Shown in pieces: positions 7,763 through 14,850 of a stretch of DNA of 22,026 nucleotides. This stretch comes from an uncultured Bacilli bacterium (GTDB lineage: Bacteria > Bacillota_I > Bacilli_A > RF39 > UBA660), in assembly GCA_934101275.1 (NCBI GenBank), contig CAKOQM010000021.1, positions 1-22,026 of the forward strand, given 5' to 3'. Position 1 is the stretch's first letter. Every line of letters starts with the position of its first letter. A program made the position numbers and the translations under genes. Below the pieces are notes generated by a model. That model saw only the letters and a list, made by a program, of their open reading frames with translations, was not told where the DNA came from and did no database searches.

Positions 7763-8812
7763 TTATAAATTTAACAATTCTTTTTTAATTTTATTAAATT
7801 CCTCCTGATTGATAATTCCTGAATCTAATAACTCTTTATATTTTTTTATTTCTTCTATAGGATCCATTTCAAATTTATCTTTATTATTTCCTAATTTAGA
7901 AAATAAATTTGATACACTGTTTTTGGTTTTGTTAAATCCATCAGCAAACTTTTCCTTAAAACTATTTTTTTCTTCTTCTGAAACCTCGCTTGTTTCATTA
8001 TCCAATAATTCTATATCTCGATTAAATTCGTCTTCAGAATAATCAAATGTTGCATTATCTAACGTTTCATTTAATCTTCGTGCCATAGGCATCATGGACG
8101 CAAAGTTTATTGTCCCAGATATTACTCCACCAATAACAGGTATTGCTTTAGATACACCTGACGCTAATGTTTTTTTTGTTAGGGTATAGCCAACAAAAGA
8201 GCAAATCTTTTTTATCATTGGATACCAAAATGTTTTAGTCAAGGCCTTTTGAGGAATTTTTTTTAGTGCGGTTTTAGCAACTTGTGTTGATAAAACTCTA
8301 ACACCTGAAACAGCACCTGATACACCAAACATAACTCCACAATATAGGATTAATTGATTTTTAACTTTTTCATCATCAACTTTGCCATTTTCCCATAAAT
8401 CATCAGCACCATACAAATACGAAAGTTCTTGAGCAAGTCTTAGTGACATTCCAAAAAACTGCAATATATCGGCTGGAATAGTGGCCGCCATTGCTAACCC
8501 TCCAGGAATTCCTGATGCAAAAGATGCTATAGAAGACTGACTTGTTCTTTTCATAATTAATTTATTAGCTATGTCATTTATTTCTTCTCTCGTTATTCCC
8601 GCCTCTACGGGGCCATTATTTATTATATTCTCAAGCTGTTCAACTTTTGAAGAAAAAAGTTCTGCTAAAAATTTATTCCTATCAACTTTAACACCAGGTA
8701 TCTGAATAGTCTTACTAATTACCTCTTCTAGCATAATATCAGATGTAATTTCTTTATTATCTGGTACTATTAATTTGTTTTTCTCTTGTTTTAATATTTT
8801 ATTCTTTTCCAT
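7763..8812 (-). CDS. EcsC-like protein with C-terminal SHOCT domain
   Basis: 349 residues from the ATG at 8812, which has GAGAGGTG five bases upstream; the GTG at 8827 overlaps that site and is unlikely. The central region (about 95-250) has glycine/alanine-rich amphipathic segments (FASGIPGGLAMAATIPADIL, LAQELSYLYG) as in the EcsC family. The C-terminus (last 32 residues, beginning DPIEEIKKYKELL and containing SGIINQEEFNKIKKELL) is a SHOCT domain, a short oligomerisation module. An acidic linker lies between. The function of EcsC proteins is unclear; membrane association is likely. The gene is monocistronic, with 259 bases of featureless AT-rich DNA before the LiaF-like gene and no obvious terminator. 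Confidence 0.7.
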   Translation of the reverse strand: MEKNKILKQEKNKLIVPDNKEITSDIMLEEVISKTIQIPGVKVDRNKFLAELFSSKVEQLENIINNGPVEAGITREEINDIANKLIMKRTSQSSIASFASGIPGGLAMAATIPADILQFFGMSLRLAQELSYLYGADDLWENGKVDDEKVKNQLILYCGVMFGVSGAVSGVRVLSTQVAKTALKKIPQKALTKTFWYPMIKKICSFVGYTLTKKTLASGVSKAIPVIGGVISGTINFASMMPMARRLNETLDNATFDYSEDEFNRDIELLDNETSEVSEEEKNSFKEKFADGFNKTKNSVSNLFSKLGNNKDKFEMDPIEEIKKYKELLDSGIINQEEFNKIKKELLNL

Positions 8813-8934
8813 TTTTTCACCTCTCACAATATAAAATGTTTTTTAAGCGAATCTTTTTTATAAGGTAATAAATAAGCATCAAGTCTTAGAAATTGTACCT
8901 TTTAGAAAAATTATAACATCAAACAAAATATCTC

Positions 8935-9369
8935 TTAAATTCCATTTTTTAAATCTTGTGAATTGGTCAAAAGATGTTTTCTAATCATTTCTTTATGAAT
9001 TTCTTCTAAACCAGAAATTTGCTTTGACTCACTGCCATTAGCTACCGAAAAGGCACCAATTAATTGATAATCAAAATAATCAAATTTATGAAGTTCAAAC
9101 CACTCTAACTGTCTATCCGTAACGATTTCAGGAATATACATAACAAGCATTCGTGGTCCATTTGTTTCTTTAACAATTAAATGACCATCTAAGGCTAATT
9201 TTTCTGGCGCATATTGGTAATCATCCGACGTAAAATGATAGCCTAATTTAAATTTATCAGCAAATGCGATAAAAGCTTCTAAATGGTTTTCATAAATTTG
9301 CTTCCTATATTCATGAGTTAAAATTTGATTTTCATCAGGTATAATAATAACTATTCCATTTTCAGACAT
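8935..9369 (-). CDS. Hypothetical protein downstream of tag
   Basis: 144 residues from the ATG at 9369, which follows the tag stop codon by one base and has AAAGGTG six bases upstream; the in-frame GTG at 9378 overlaps that site. No family is recognised. It is soluble, mixed alpha/beta, with an N-terminal hydrophobic strand (GIVIIIPDE) and no membrane segment. The tight coupling to tag and DUF1653 makes it the third gene of that operon. No catalytic motif can be named. Confidence 0.6.
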   Translation of the reverse strand: MSENGIVIIIPDENQILTHEYRKQIYENHLEAFIAFADKFKLGYHFTSDDYQYAPEKLALDGHLIVKETNGPRMLVMYIPEIVTDRQLEWFELHKFDYFDYQLIGAFSVANGSESKQISGLEEIHKEMIRKHLLTNSQDLKNGI

Positions 9370-9370
9370 A

Positions 9371-9919
9371 TCAATCACCTTTCTTTTTATATAAATAGCA
9401 CCGCTTTTCGTGAGAATAAATAAAACCTACAGCCTGTAAATAAGCATAAATAATGGTAGAACCCACAAATTTCATACCTCTTTTTTTTAAATCGTTTGAA
9501 ATAGCATCTGATAATTTATTTGTTGTTTTGTTTATTTCGTAAATTATTTCATTATGGAAATAAGCATTTAAATAGTTATAGAAACTACCACATTCTTCTT
9601 CTATGCTTTTAAAAACTTTGGCATTATTAATGCTTGCTTTTATTTTTAATTTATTTTTTATAATATGATTATTTAAAAGTAATTCATTAATTTTATTATT
9701 GTCATACTTAACAATTTTTTCAATATCAAAATCATCAAAAGCCTTTCTAAAATTTTCTCTTTTATTTAAAACACATTCCCACGATAATCCAGCTTGAAAA
9801 GATTCTAAAATAAGCATTTCAAATAAATACTGCTCATCAAAACAAGGTTTTCCCCACTCTTTATCATGATAAGTGACATAAAGAGGATTTTGTAAGTTAC
9901 ACCAATGACATCTTTGCAT
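9371..9919 (-). CDS. tag: DNA-3-methyladenine glycosylase I
   Basis: 182 residues, the usual size for TAG, which removes 3-methyladenine from alkylated DNA as the first step of base excision repair. The zinc-snap ligands are all visible: C4, H18, H170 and C174. The substrate pocket segment LESFQAGLSW holds E39 and W47, matching the catalytic-region Glu and Trp of E. coli Tag. The start codon has AAAGAG upstream. It is the second gene of a minus-strand operon with DUF1653 (63-base gap) and the 8935 protein. Confidence 0.93.
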   Translation of the reverse strand: MQRCHWCNLQNPLYVTYHDKEWGKPCFDEQYLFEMLILESFQAGLSWECVLNKRENFRKAFDDFDIEKIVKYDNNKINELLLNNHIIKNKLKIKASINNAKVFKSIEEECGSFYNYLNAYFHNEIIYEINKTTNKLSDAISNDLKKRGMKFVGSTIIYAYLQAVGFIYSHEKRCYLYKKKGD

Positions 9920-9982
9920 TTTTATTCTCTTTCTTTGATAGATAAACTTCTTCCATTTTTTATGAAGTGTGGATGTTCTTAT

Positions 9983-10240
9983 CTAATTTTCTATTTTTTC
10001 AAAACGATATTTTTGGGAAACATTTGGATATTTTTCATGGTCAACTTCAGAAAGAAACATAGTAAGAGGTCTTGCGTAAATGCCATCTTTATGGTTAGAA
10101 TTTTTATCGTTACCCATACAACGATAAACTACAAGTTCTTCTCCGGTTTCACTATGCTTTGCTATTGTAATAACAAGGACTGTTGCCCCTTTAAAATGAT
10201 GCCATAAACTAAAAGGCTTAACTTCTCTATTGTCTGTCAT
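9983..10240 (-). CDS. DUF1653 domain protein
   Basis: 85 residues. It has the DUF1653 pattern: an initial W-x-H-F-K-G segment, AKHSETGEELVVYR, then a G-x-Y-ARPLTMFLSEV block and a final RFEKI. It is a small soluble domain whose biochemical role is not established. The ATG has GAGGAAT upstream and a good promoter at 10272-10300. First gene of the operon leading into tag, diverging from pta. Confidence 0.8.
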   Translation of the reverse strand: MTDNREVKPFSLWHHFKGATVLVITIAKHSETGEELVVYRCMGNDKNSNHKDGIYARPLTMFLSEVDHEKYPNVSQKYRFEKIEN

Positions 10241-10271
10241 TAATTATTCCTCAACTTTCTTTTATATTTAA

Positions 10272-10300
10272 AGTATAGCGAATATTATAGAAATTTACAA
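10272..10300 (-). promoter_or_regulatory. Promoter of the DUF1653-tag operon
   Basis: On minus: TTGTAA (10300-10295), a 17-base spacer, TATACT (10277-10272), about 32 bases before the DUF1653 start. A candidate pta promoter on plus (TTTACA at 10294-10299, TTTTAT at 10317-10322) overlaps its -35 region, so the two may interfere. Confidence 0.65.
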
Positions 10301-10347
10301 GTCGTGCCAAAAAATATTTTATGGTAAAATATAGGAGGAGGATATAT

Positions 10348-11346
10348 ATGAAATTTATAGAAAAAATAAAAAAACAAGCCCAAGAAGAATTAGTCAAAAT
10401 TGTTTTACCAGAAACTATGGATGAACGAATTTTAAAAGCTGCTGAAACGACTTTTAAAGAAAACATTGCGGAACCCATTTTAATAGGAAATAAAGATGAA
10501 ATTCTTATCAAAAATAAGAATTTAGCTCATTGTAAAATAATTAATCCAGAAACAAGTGAATTAACTACTTCTTTGGCTAAGGAACTATTTGAACTTAGAA
10601 AAAATAAAGGTATGACAAAAGAAGAAGCGTTAAACCTTTTAAAAACAGATTATATGTATTTCGCATGTATGATGGTCAAAAATAATTTAGCAGATGGCAT
10701 TGTAAGTGGGGCCTGTCACTCAACAGCAAATACTTTAAGACCTGCCTTGCAAATTATTAAAACTATGCCCAATGTTTCACTTGTATCTACTTTCTTTATG
10801 ATGGAAATTCCTAACTGTTCTTATAAAGAAGATGGCCTTTATCTTTTCTCAGATTGTGGGCTTGTTCAAAACCCTACAAAAGAAGAACTGGCAGATATTG
10901 CTTTATCTAGTATCAAAAGTTTTGAAAACTTAACAAATGAAAAAGCTATTACAGCTATGCTTTCTCATTCTACTTTAAATAGTGCCCAACATGAAATGGT
11001 TACAAAAGTAAGAGAAGCAACAAAAATAGCCAAAGAAAAAAATAAAGGCGCTTTAATAGATGGAGAACTGCAACTAGATGCGGCTATTGATGAAGAAGTT
11101 GCTAAATTAAAAGCACCTGATAGTCCTGTCGCAGGGAAAGCTAATGTTTTGATTTTTCCTAATTTAGATGCTGGCAATATTGGCTATAAATTAGTGCAAA
11201 GATTTGCCCACGCGAATGCTTATGGTCCAATTACACAAGGAATGAATGCTCCTATTAATGATTTATCAAGAGGATGTACTATCGATGATATTATAGGCAC
11301 AATTGCTATAACAGCTGTTCAAGTTCAAAATAAAAAACACAAATAG
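10348..11346 (+). CDS. pta: Phosphate acetyltransferase
   Basis: 332 residues, normal for the short form of Pta, which interconverts acetyl-CoA and acetyl phosphate in the fermentative ATP-yielding Pta-Ack route; it is cytoplasmic. Family blocks are present: ADGIVSGACHSTANTLRPAL, SDCGLVQNP, DGELQLDAA, PNLDAGNIGYK and GPITQGMNAPINDLSRGC. The start at 10348 is chosen for AGGAGGAGG seven bases upstream; an ATG at 10321 in the same frame lies before that site. No ackA gene follows: the next gene is tRNA-Cys. The stop codon lies inside the loop of its own terminator. Confidence 0.95.
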   Translation: MKFIEKIKKQAQEELVKIVLPETMDERILKAAETTFKENIAEPILIGNKDEILIKNKNLAHCKIINPETSELTTSLAKELFELRKNKGMTKEEALNLLKTDYMYFACMMVKNNLADGIVSGACHSTANTLRPALQIIKTMPNVSLVSTFFMMEIPNCSYKEDGLYLFSDCGLVQNPTKEELADIALSSIKSFENLTNEKAITAMLSHSTLNSAQHEMVTKVREATKIAKEKNKGALIDGELQLDAAIDEEVAKLKAPDSPVAGKANVLIFPNLDAGNIGYKLVQRFAHANAYGPITQGMNAPINDLSRGCTIDDIIGTIAITAVQVQNKKHK

Positions 11347-11357
11347 GTGTTTTTTTT
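11332..11357 (+). terminator. Terminator of pta overlapping its stop codon
   Basis: AAAAAACAC (11332-11340), a six-base loop AAATAG containing the stop codon, GTGTTTTTT (11347-11355) and further T. The last codons of pta form the 5' arm. Confidence 0.75.
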
Positions 11358-11399
11358 GTGCTTTTGCATAAAATATATTAAATAAACGAAAGTTATAAA

Positions 11400-11428
11400 T
11401 TGACACAAATTCAGAATTATAGTAAAAT
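11400..11428 (+). promoter_or_regulatory. Promoter of tRNA-Cys
   Basis: Perfect TTGACA (11400-11405), exactly 17 bases, TAAAAT (11423-11428), with the tRNA starting 10 bases later. Confidence 0.85.
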
Positions 11429-11438
11429 CTATTTGTAT

Positions 11439-11513
11439 GGAGCCGTAGCCAAGTGGCTAAGGCGTAGGTCTGCAACACCTTGATCACCAGTTCGAATCTG
11501 GTCGGCTCCTCCA
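11439..11513 (+). tRNA. tRNA-Cys (GCA)
   Basis: A 75-base cloverleaf. The acceptor GGAGCCG pairs with CGGCTCC, the D arm is GCC/GGC, the anticodon loop CTGCAAC carries GCA, and the T arm is ACCAG-TTCGAAT-CTGGT. CCA is encoded. The first anticodon-stem pair is a T-T mismatch. Its 3' end (TTCGAATC...) borders accessory DNA on the right. Confidence 0.95.
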
Positions 11514-11559
11514 TTAGATAAATCTGTTCGAACTATTTAGTTTGAACTTAATAAATAGC

Positions 11560-11584
11560 ATCAATCGAAAGATTGATTTTTTTG
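11560..11584 (+). terminator. Terminator after tRNA-Cys
   Basis: ATCAATC (11560-11566), a GAAA loop, GATTGAT (11571-11577), then seven T. A weaker hairpin GTTCGAAC/GTTTGAAC lies just before it at about 11527-11548. Confidence 0.85.
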
Positions 11585-11615
11585 TGTTTTACAAAGAAAT
11601 CATCCTAAAGAAAAG

Positions 11616-11915
11616 ATGTTGTTTATGATTAATATTATTAAACAAGAAATACCTATTGACGAATCACTAAAAAAGAAATTAGAGTTTATTTGTGATTTTT
11701 GTAATACTACTCCTACATTTATAAATGGAAGTATTAGAAAAATTGATAAATCTAATTTGACTTATATTGAACCTCATAAAGTAATTATCAATAATATAAT
11801 GTTTATTGTTTTTAATTATTCTAATGATGTTTATATCAAAAACTTTGGTAATAAAATTAAAATGCTGAGCAGCAAAAGTAAATTCCATTTCTTAAATTTT
11901 AGGGGTGGAATTTAG
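11616..11915 (+). pseudogene. Unknown gene truncated by an IS30 end
   Basis: The frame from 11616 (a second ATG is at 11625) codes about 85 native residues, then runs into the IS30-end sequence at 11876 and stops at 11915, so the last dozen residues belong to the insertion sequence. The protein is not recognised; a conserved-looking core (KSNLTYIEPHKVIINNIM, FNYSNDVYIKNF) recurs in a decayed copy at 20414-20578, showing a gene family duplicated in this region. The ribosome binding site is weak (AAAGAAAAG). It directly follows the tRNA-Cys terminator. Confidence 0.5.
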
Positions 11916-11929
11916 TTTTACAGTGCAGG
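11876..11929 (-). mobile_element. Solo IS30 left end (54-bp inverted copy)
   Basis: These 54 bases match 1874-1927 in reverse orientation with one mismatch by eye, while both flanks differ. They carry the AAATTCCA/TGGAATTT inverted repeat. On the left is a truncated unknown gene, on the right a truncated mobilization-like gene. It is probably the scar of an IS30 copy removed by deletion or recombination. Confidence 0.65.
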
Positions 11930-12175
11930 GAAGAAAAAATTGATAATCTAACAAGTGATAATAATTATTTAAAATCAGAACGAAATAAATGGAAAAATAA
12001 ATTTTTAAAAATTATTAACTTTATTAAAAATAGATTATTAAGACCTAAGGATAAAGACAAATATAAGGATTTTACTATTGATTTATATACTCACAATGCC
12101 CTAGACCAAGAGACATTCGATGACATTAAAAACAACTATTCTAAAAACAAAAGAAAAGATGATTTTGAGCGATAA
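11930..12175 (+). pseudogene. C-terminal fragment, mobilization (MOBV/Pre-like) protein
   Basis: An 81-residue open frame with no start codon that begins exactly at the IS30-end boundary and ends at a TAA followed by a terminator. The sequence is coiled-coil-like at first (EEKIDNLTSDNNYLKSERNK) and then KYKDFTIDLYTHNALDQETF, which resembles the C-terminal tails of MOBV/Pre relaxases from Gram-positive mobile elements (pattern recognition only). The catalytic N-terminus is missing from the window. If right, it marks a decayed mobilizable element. A generic coiled-coil protein end is the alternative. Confidence 0.45.
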
Positions 12176-12195
12176 TGCTTGAAATCATCTTTTTA
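12155..12195. terminator. Bidirectional terminator
   Basis: AAAGATGATTT (12155-12165) pairs with AAATCATCTTT (12182-12192), with T on the right and A on the left. It serves the mobilization fragment on plus and the HopA1-like gene on minus. Confidence 0.75.
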
Positions 12196-12198
12196 TTA

Positions 12199-13290
12199 TT
12201 ATTTTATTCTTCTACCATTTTGTTCTACCGGAGTTGTCTGAGAAAAATTATTATATTTATATGGATGAAGTGCTCTATCAAGTTCTTCTTTTCTTTGTTC
12301 TGGTGTAAGATACTTTATACTTAATCCTATTTGTTGTTGGATTGTAGAAACACTATAAAAGTTTTCTAAAAGAGCTTTCCTTCCTTCTGGAGTCGGATAA
12401 AATTTAACTAAATAAAATCCTCTTGAATCAATATTAAAATGTTCTAATATTCCTGTATCATAATTATAATTAACCATAACGTTTTTATCTTTTATATTAA
12501 TGAATTTACCATCCTTTGATAATAAAATTCCCTTTCTTAGCATTATTGAACCAATTAACATTTTCATATATTCAATAGCTTGGTTCGCATCTTTTCCAGA
12601 CAGGGTAATATTTTTATTTGAATTGGTAATTCCATAAAGAAAATTAAAAGTTTCTTTTGCTTCTAAAATAACATCAGCTAATCTATTACCATATGATTCC
12701 CCTGGAGTTTCTGGTGCAAAATATACACCTGGAATTTCGGAATTATATAACCATACAGGAGACCTTTCGCAACCATTAAATAATTGTGGCGAAGATTGAT
12801 AAACAGCTTTTATAGATTGTTCAACTAACTTTCTGTTATTGAAATCGCTATATATAATTATTCTATCGCATTGTTCCATCCCACTTGTTAATTGATATTT
12901 AAATCTAACTGGAACATTTTGAGATGCAAATGATTCAACTAATTTTTTTACAATTTCGTGCATTTGTTCTGGATTTGGTGCAATATAAAATCTATAACTT
13001 ATATTCCCCATATTACTAGTATTTATTTTTACCCATTTATATTCCCCATTTTGATTTTCAGTTCTAATATTAACATTTGCTATTTGTTGCAAAAATCTTT
13101 CTAATTCCAATTCTTTTGTTTCTAAATTATTAGCTCTATATTTAGAATTATAAATCTCATCTCTTACATTATCTGTTTCAGCATCTTTTTTACACTGTAG
13201 TGCCACCTGAACCAATTCCATAATTATTGAATCATCTATAGGTTGAATAACATTTTCTAAATTACCGCTTTTTGGATTTATTATATTCAT
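12199..13290 (-). CDS. HopA1-like family protein
   Basis: 363 residues from the ATG at 13290 with GAGGTGG seven bases upstream (a TTG at 13293 is too close to it). The middle part, about residues 100-225, resembles the HopA1 effector family: SYRFYIAPNP, then NVPVRFKYQL, DRIIIYSD, and above all PGVYFAPETPGESYGNRLAD, which recalls the family's late P-G-x-x-x-A-x-x-P-G-x-S-x-G-x-R block. HopA1 proteins were first seen as type III effectors, and relatives act in class V lanthipeptide biosynthesis (known). Here there is no secretion system or lanthipeptide precursor nearby, no signal peptide, and the gene stands alone between mobile remnants. The similarity is by eye and the function is unknown. 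Confidence 0.5.
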   Translation of the reverse strand: MNIINPKSGNLENVIQPIDDSIIMELVQVALQCKKDAETDNVRDEIYNSKYRANNLETKELELERFLQQIANVNIRTENQNGEYKWVKINTSNMGNISYRFYIAPNPEQMHEIVKKLVESFASQNVPVRFKYQLTSGMEQCDRIIIYSDFNNRKLVEQSIKAVYQSSPQLFNGCERSPVWLYNSEIPGVYFAPETPGESYGNRLADVILEAKETFNFLYGITNSNKNITLSGKDANQAIEYMKMLIGSIMLRKGILLSKDGKFINIKDKNVMVNYNYDTGILEHFNIDSRGFYLVKFYPTPEGRKALLENFYSVSTIQQQIGLSIKYLTPEQRKEELDRALHPYKYNNFSQTTPVEQNGRRIK

Positions 13291-13366
13291 CAAAATACCA
13301 CCTCATTCATTTATTATTTTATCATATTTTTTTCTTTAAATTAGTTTATATTATATTTATAATTTT

Positions 13367-13537
13367 TTATGTTAAAATCTCATTAGAGATTGATATTTTG
13401 TATATTAAATCGTTAAGAAGTGAAAAGTTGTAGATATCTTCGACAACCGCTCCATATAAATATTTAAATCGAACTAAAAGGTTTGATTTTTTAATACCAA
13501 AATATTCTATTTCTGCGGGAGCAAAACCACGTACTGA
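13367..13537 (-). pseudogene. Unknown coding remnant following the IS200 fragment
   Basis: A 56-codon open stretch in the same frame as the IS200 TnpA remnant but after its stop codon. It begins SVRGFAPAEIEYFGI and ends in ...NEILT-stop at 13367. The first two residues still fit TnpA (HFLI-Q-SV), but the rest does not, so the element seems to have been cut here and joined to the 3' part of another, unrecognised gene. Confidence 0.35.
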
Positions 13538-13735
13538 TTATATCAAAAAATGTACAAGATCATCATCAGTTCCTATTTCTAACACGTTTATCTCGTGGCG
13601 CTTGGATATTTCTTTACAAGACTGTATCAAAATTTCATCTACTCTATTATCAAAAAATACTCTAGCGATATTTAGCAGAACAAACATAGTGATATAATAA
13701 GACTGACACATTATGAAACTTATAAATATATTCAC
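13538..13735 (-). pseudogene. Degenerate IS200/IS605 TnpA transposase
   Basis: The stretch NVLEIGTDDDLVHFLI matches the HUH-motif region of IS200-type tyrosine transposases (usual form ...D-H-V-H-F-L-V-Q-S-V). Three lesions are visible: the first His of HUH is Leu; the following Gln codon is a stop (TAA at 13538-13540); and the upstream AKYRRKIF-like block appears only in another frame, with an internal stop. The catalytic tyrosine part is missing. Inactive remnant. Confidence 0.7.
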
Positions 13736-13794
13736 TCATATACAATCGTTCTTTTTTAGTTTATTATATCACGCTTTCAGTTAGGCGAATACAT

Positions 13795-13819
13795 CCCTTA
13801 GAGATTCAAATCTTCTCTC
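13795..13819 (-). pseudogene. Gene start cut off by IS200-type DNA
   Basis: On minus, AAAGAGGTC lies seven bases before ATG at 13819, followed by the codons for REDLNL and then TAA. The good ribosome binding site and very early stop suggest the first codons of a real gene interrupted where the IS200 end begins (about 13795-13800). Small and uncertain. Confidence 0.3.
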
Positions 13820-13835
13820 ATAAAGATGACCTCTT

Positions 13836-13952
13836 TCATTCATTGCTAATGGTATGTATAATATAGGTTACTAGGCTCAATAATTCATTAAGTTTTTGAT
13901 TGGCCAATGTATTTTGCTCACTAGATTCTCCAACACAAAGTATTAATTGCAT
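13836..13952 (-). CDS. Small protein of 38 residues downstream of GNAT gene
   Basis: An open frame from ATG 13952 to TGA 13836, four bases after the GNAT stop codon, with AAAGAGATGA upstream. It encodes MQLILCVGESSEQ... with a helical C-terminus and no recognised family. The position just after the acetyltransferase and before the interrupted start at 13819 suggests an operon that was disrupted by the IS200 insertion. It could be chance. Confidence 0.35.
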   Translation of the reverse strand: MQLILCVGESSEQNTLANQKLNELLSLVTYIIHTISNE

Positions 13953-13956
13953 AAAA

Positions 13957-14574
13957 TCATCTCTTTATATTTTCTTGATTTTTAAAATTTAACCAACGTT
14001 CTTTAGTCATATCGTATAAATAATTTTCAACAGGTTCATCTAAATAAGTATATTGAATCATTCTTCTCTTATTTTGTCTAATAAAACCAAGTTTTTCCAT
14101 AATCAGCCATGAAGCTGGATTTAAAATAGCCGCACTTGTTATAATTTCACTGATATTTGCTTCTTCAAACATATAGTCAATCATAGCTGTAGCTGCTTCT
14201 GTTGCATAACCATTTCCCTGATAAATTGGATCAATATACCATCCAACACCTCTTATACTATGATTGACAATGCTTTCTTCCTCATCGTGTCGCTCATGAC
14301 ATGAAATTCTACCTATACATTCTCCTGTTTCTTTCAAAAAGATACTCCATCTAAATATATTCAAATCATTTGCATGTTCCATACTTAATTTATAATATTC
14401 TTCTTGTTTATCCCAATTCAATAATTGCTCTCTAAATTTTGCCGGAACGGTCAAATAGTATTTATTAACTTCTGGAATCATTAAAATTTCCCATAATCGT
14501 TTTTGTTCTTGCATAGTTTGTGATTTAAGTATCAATCGTTCGGTTTCTATTTGTTTACTCCCTATATAATTCAT
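13957..14574 (-). CDS. GNAT family N-acetyltransferase (RimJ/RimL type)
   Basis: 205 residues from the ATG at 14574, with GGAGG eight bases upstream; the ATG at 14589 overlaps that site. It has the N-terminal IETERLIL segment typical of RimJ/RimL-like acetyltransferases, then beta strands (IGRISCH, GVGWYIDP) and the acetyl-CoA-binding motif A IYQGNGYATEA, followed by N-P-A-S-W-x-x-M-E-K-L-G-F. It transfers acetyl from acetyl-CoA to a protein N-terminus or a small amine; the substrate cannot be told. The 276 bases upstream hold AT-rich DNA and the terminator of the convergently arriving operon. Confidence 0.85.
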   Translation of the reverse strand: MNYIGSKQIETERLILKSQTMQEQKRLWEILMIPEVNKYYLTVPAKFREQLLNWDKQEEYYKLSMEHANDLNIFRWSIFLKETGECIGRISCHERHDEEESIVNHSIRGVGWYIDPIYQGNGYATEAATAMIDYMFEEANISEIITSAAILNPASWLIMEKLGFIRQNKRRMIQYTYLDEPVENYLYDMTKERWLNFKNQENIKR

Positions 14575-14814
14575 AAATTTATCCTCCATATTGTTTAATC
14601 ATTGATTAACAGTGATTTTAGAAATCACATCTTCAATTTTTCATTTTCTTTTTATATACCACTTGTATTAATAATCTTCGTAAGTAATACAACGTTCATT
14701 TGCAAAAAATATAAGCATATTATAATCATTATTCAAATAAAAAAACTTCTCATAGTCATTATATTAGCATAAAATTTCATTTTAAACCATTTTTTCATTA
14801 AAGCACAAAAATAA

Positions 14815-14839
14815 AGAAGAGTCTTGTTTTAACTCTTCT
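14815..14839 (-). terminator. Terminator of the HAD/PRTase/PfkB-SIS operon
   Basis: AGAAGAGT (14815-14822) pairs with ACTCTTCT (14832-14839). On minus it is followed by TTATTTTT, eleven bases past the stop at 14851. Confidence 0.75.
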
Positions 14840-14850
14840 AAAAAATAATT

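Noticed and set aside
11266..11514. Open frame on minus across the pta end and tRNA-Cys
   Set aside because: Covers a clear tRNA and the end of pta; spurious.
13380..13480. Possible degraded tRNA (TTCGAC and CGCTCCA followed by a hairpin and T-run)
   Set aside because: No acceptor, D or anticodon arm can be folded; the stretch is better explained as coding remnant on minus.
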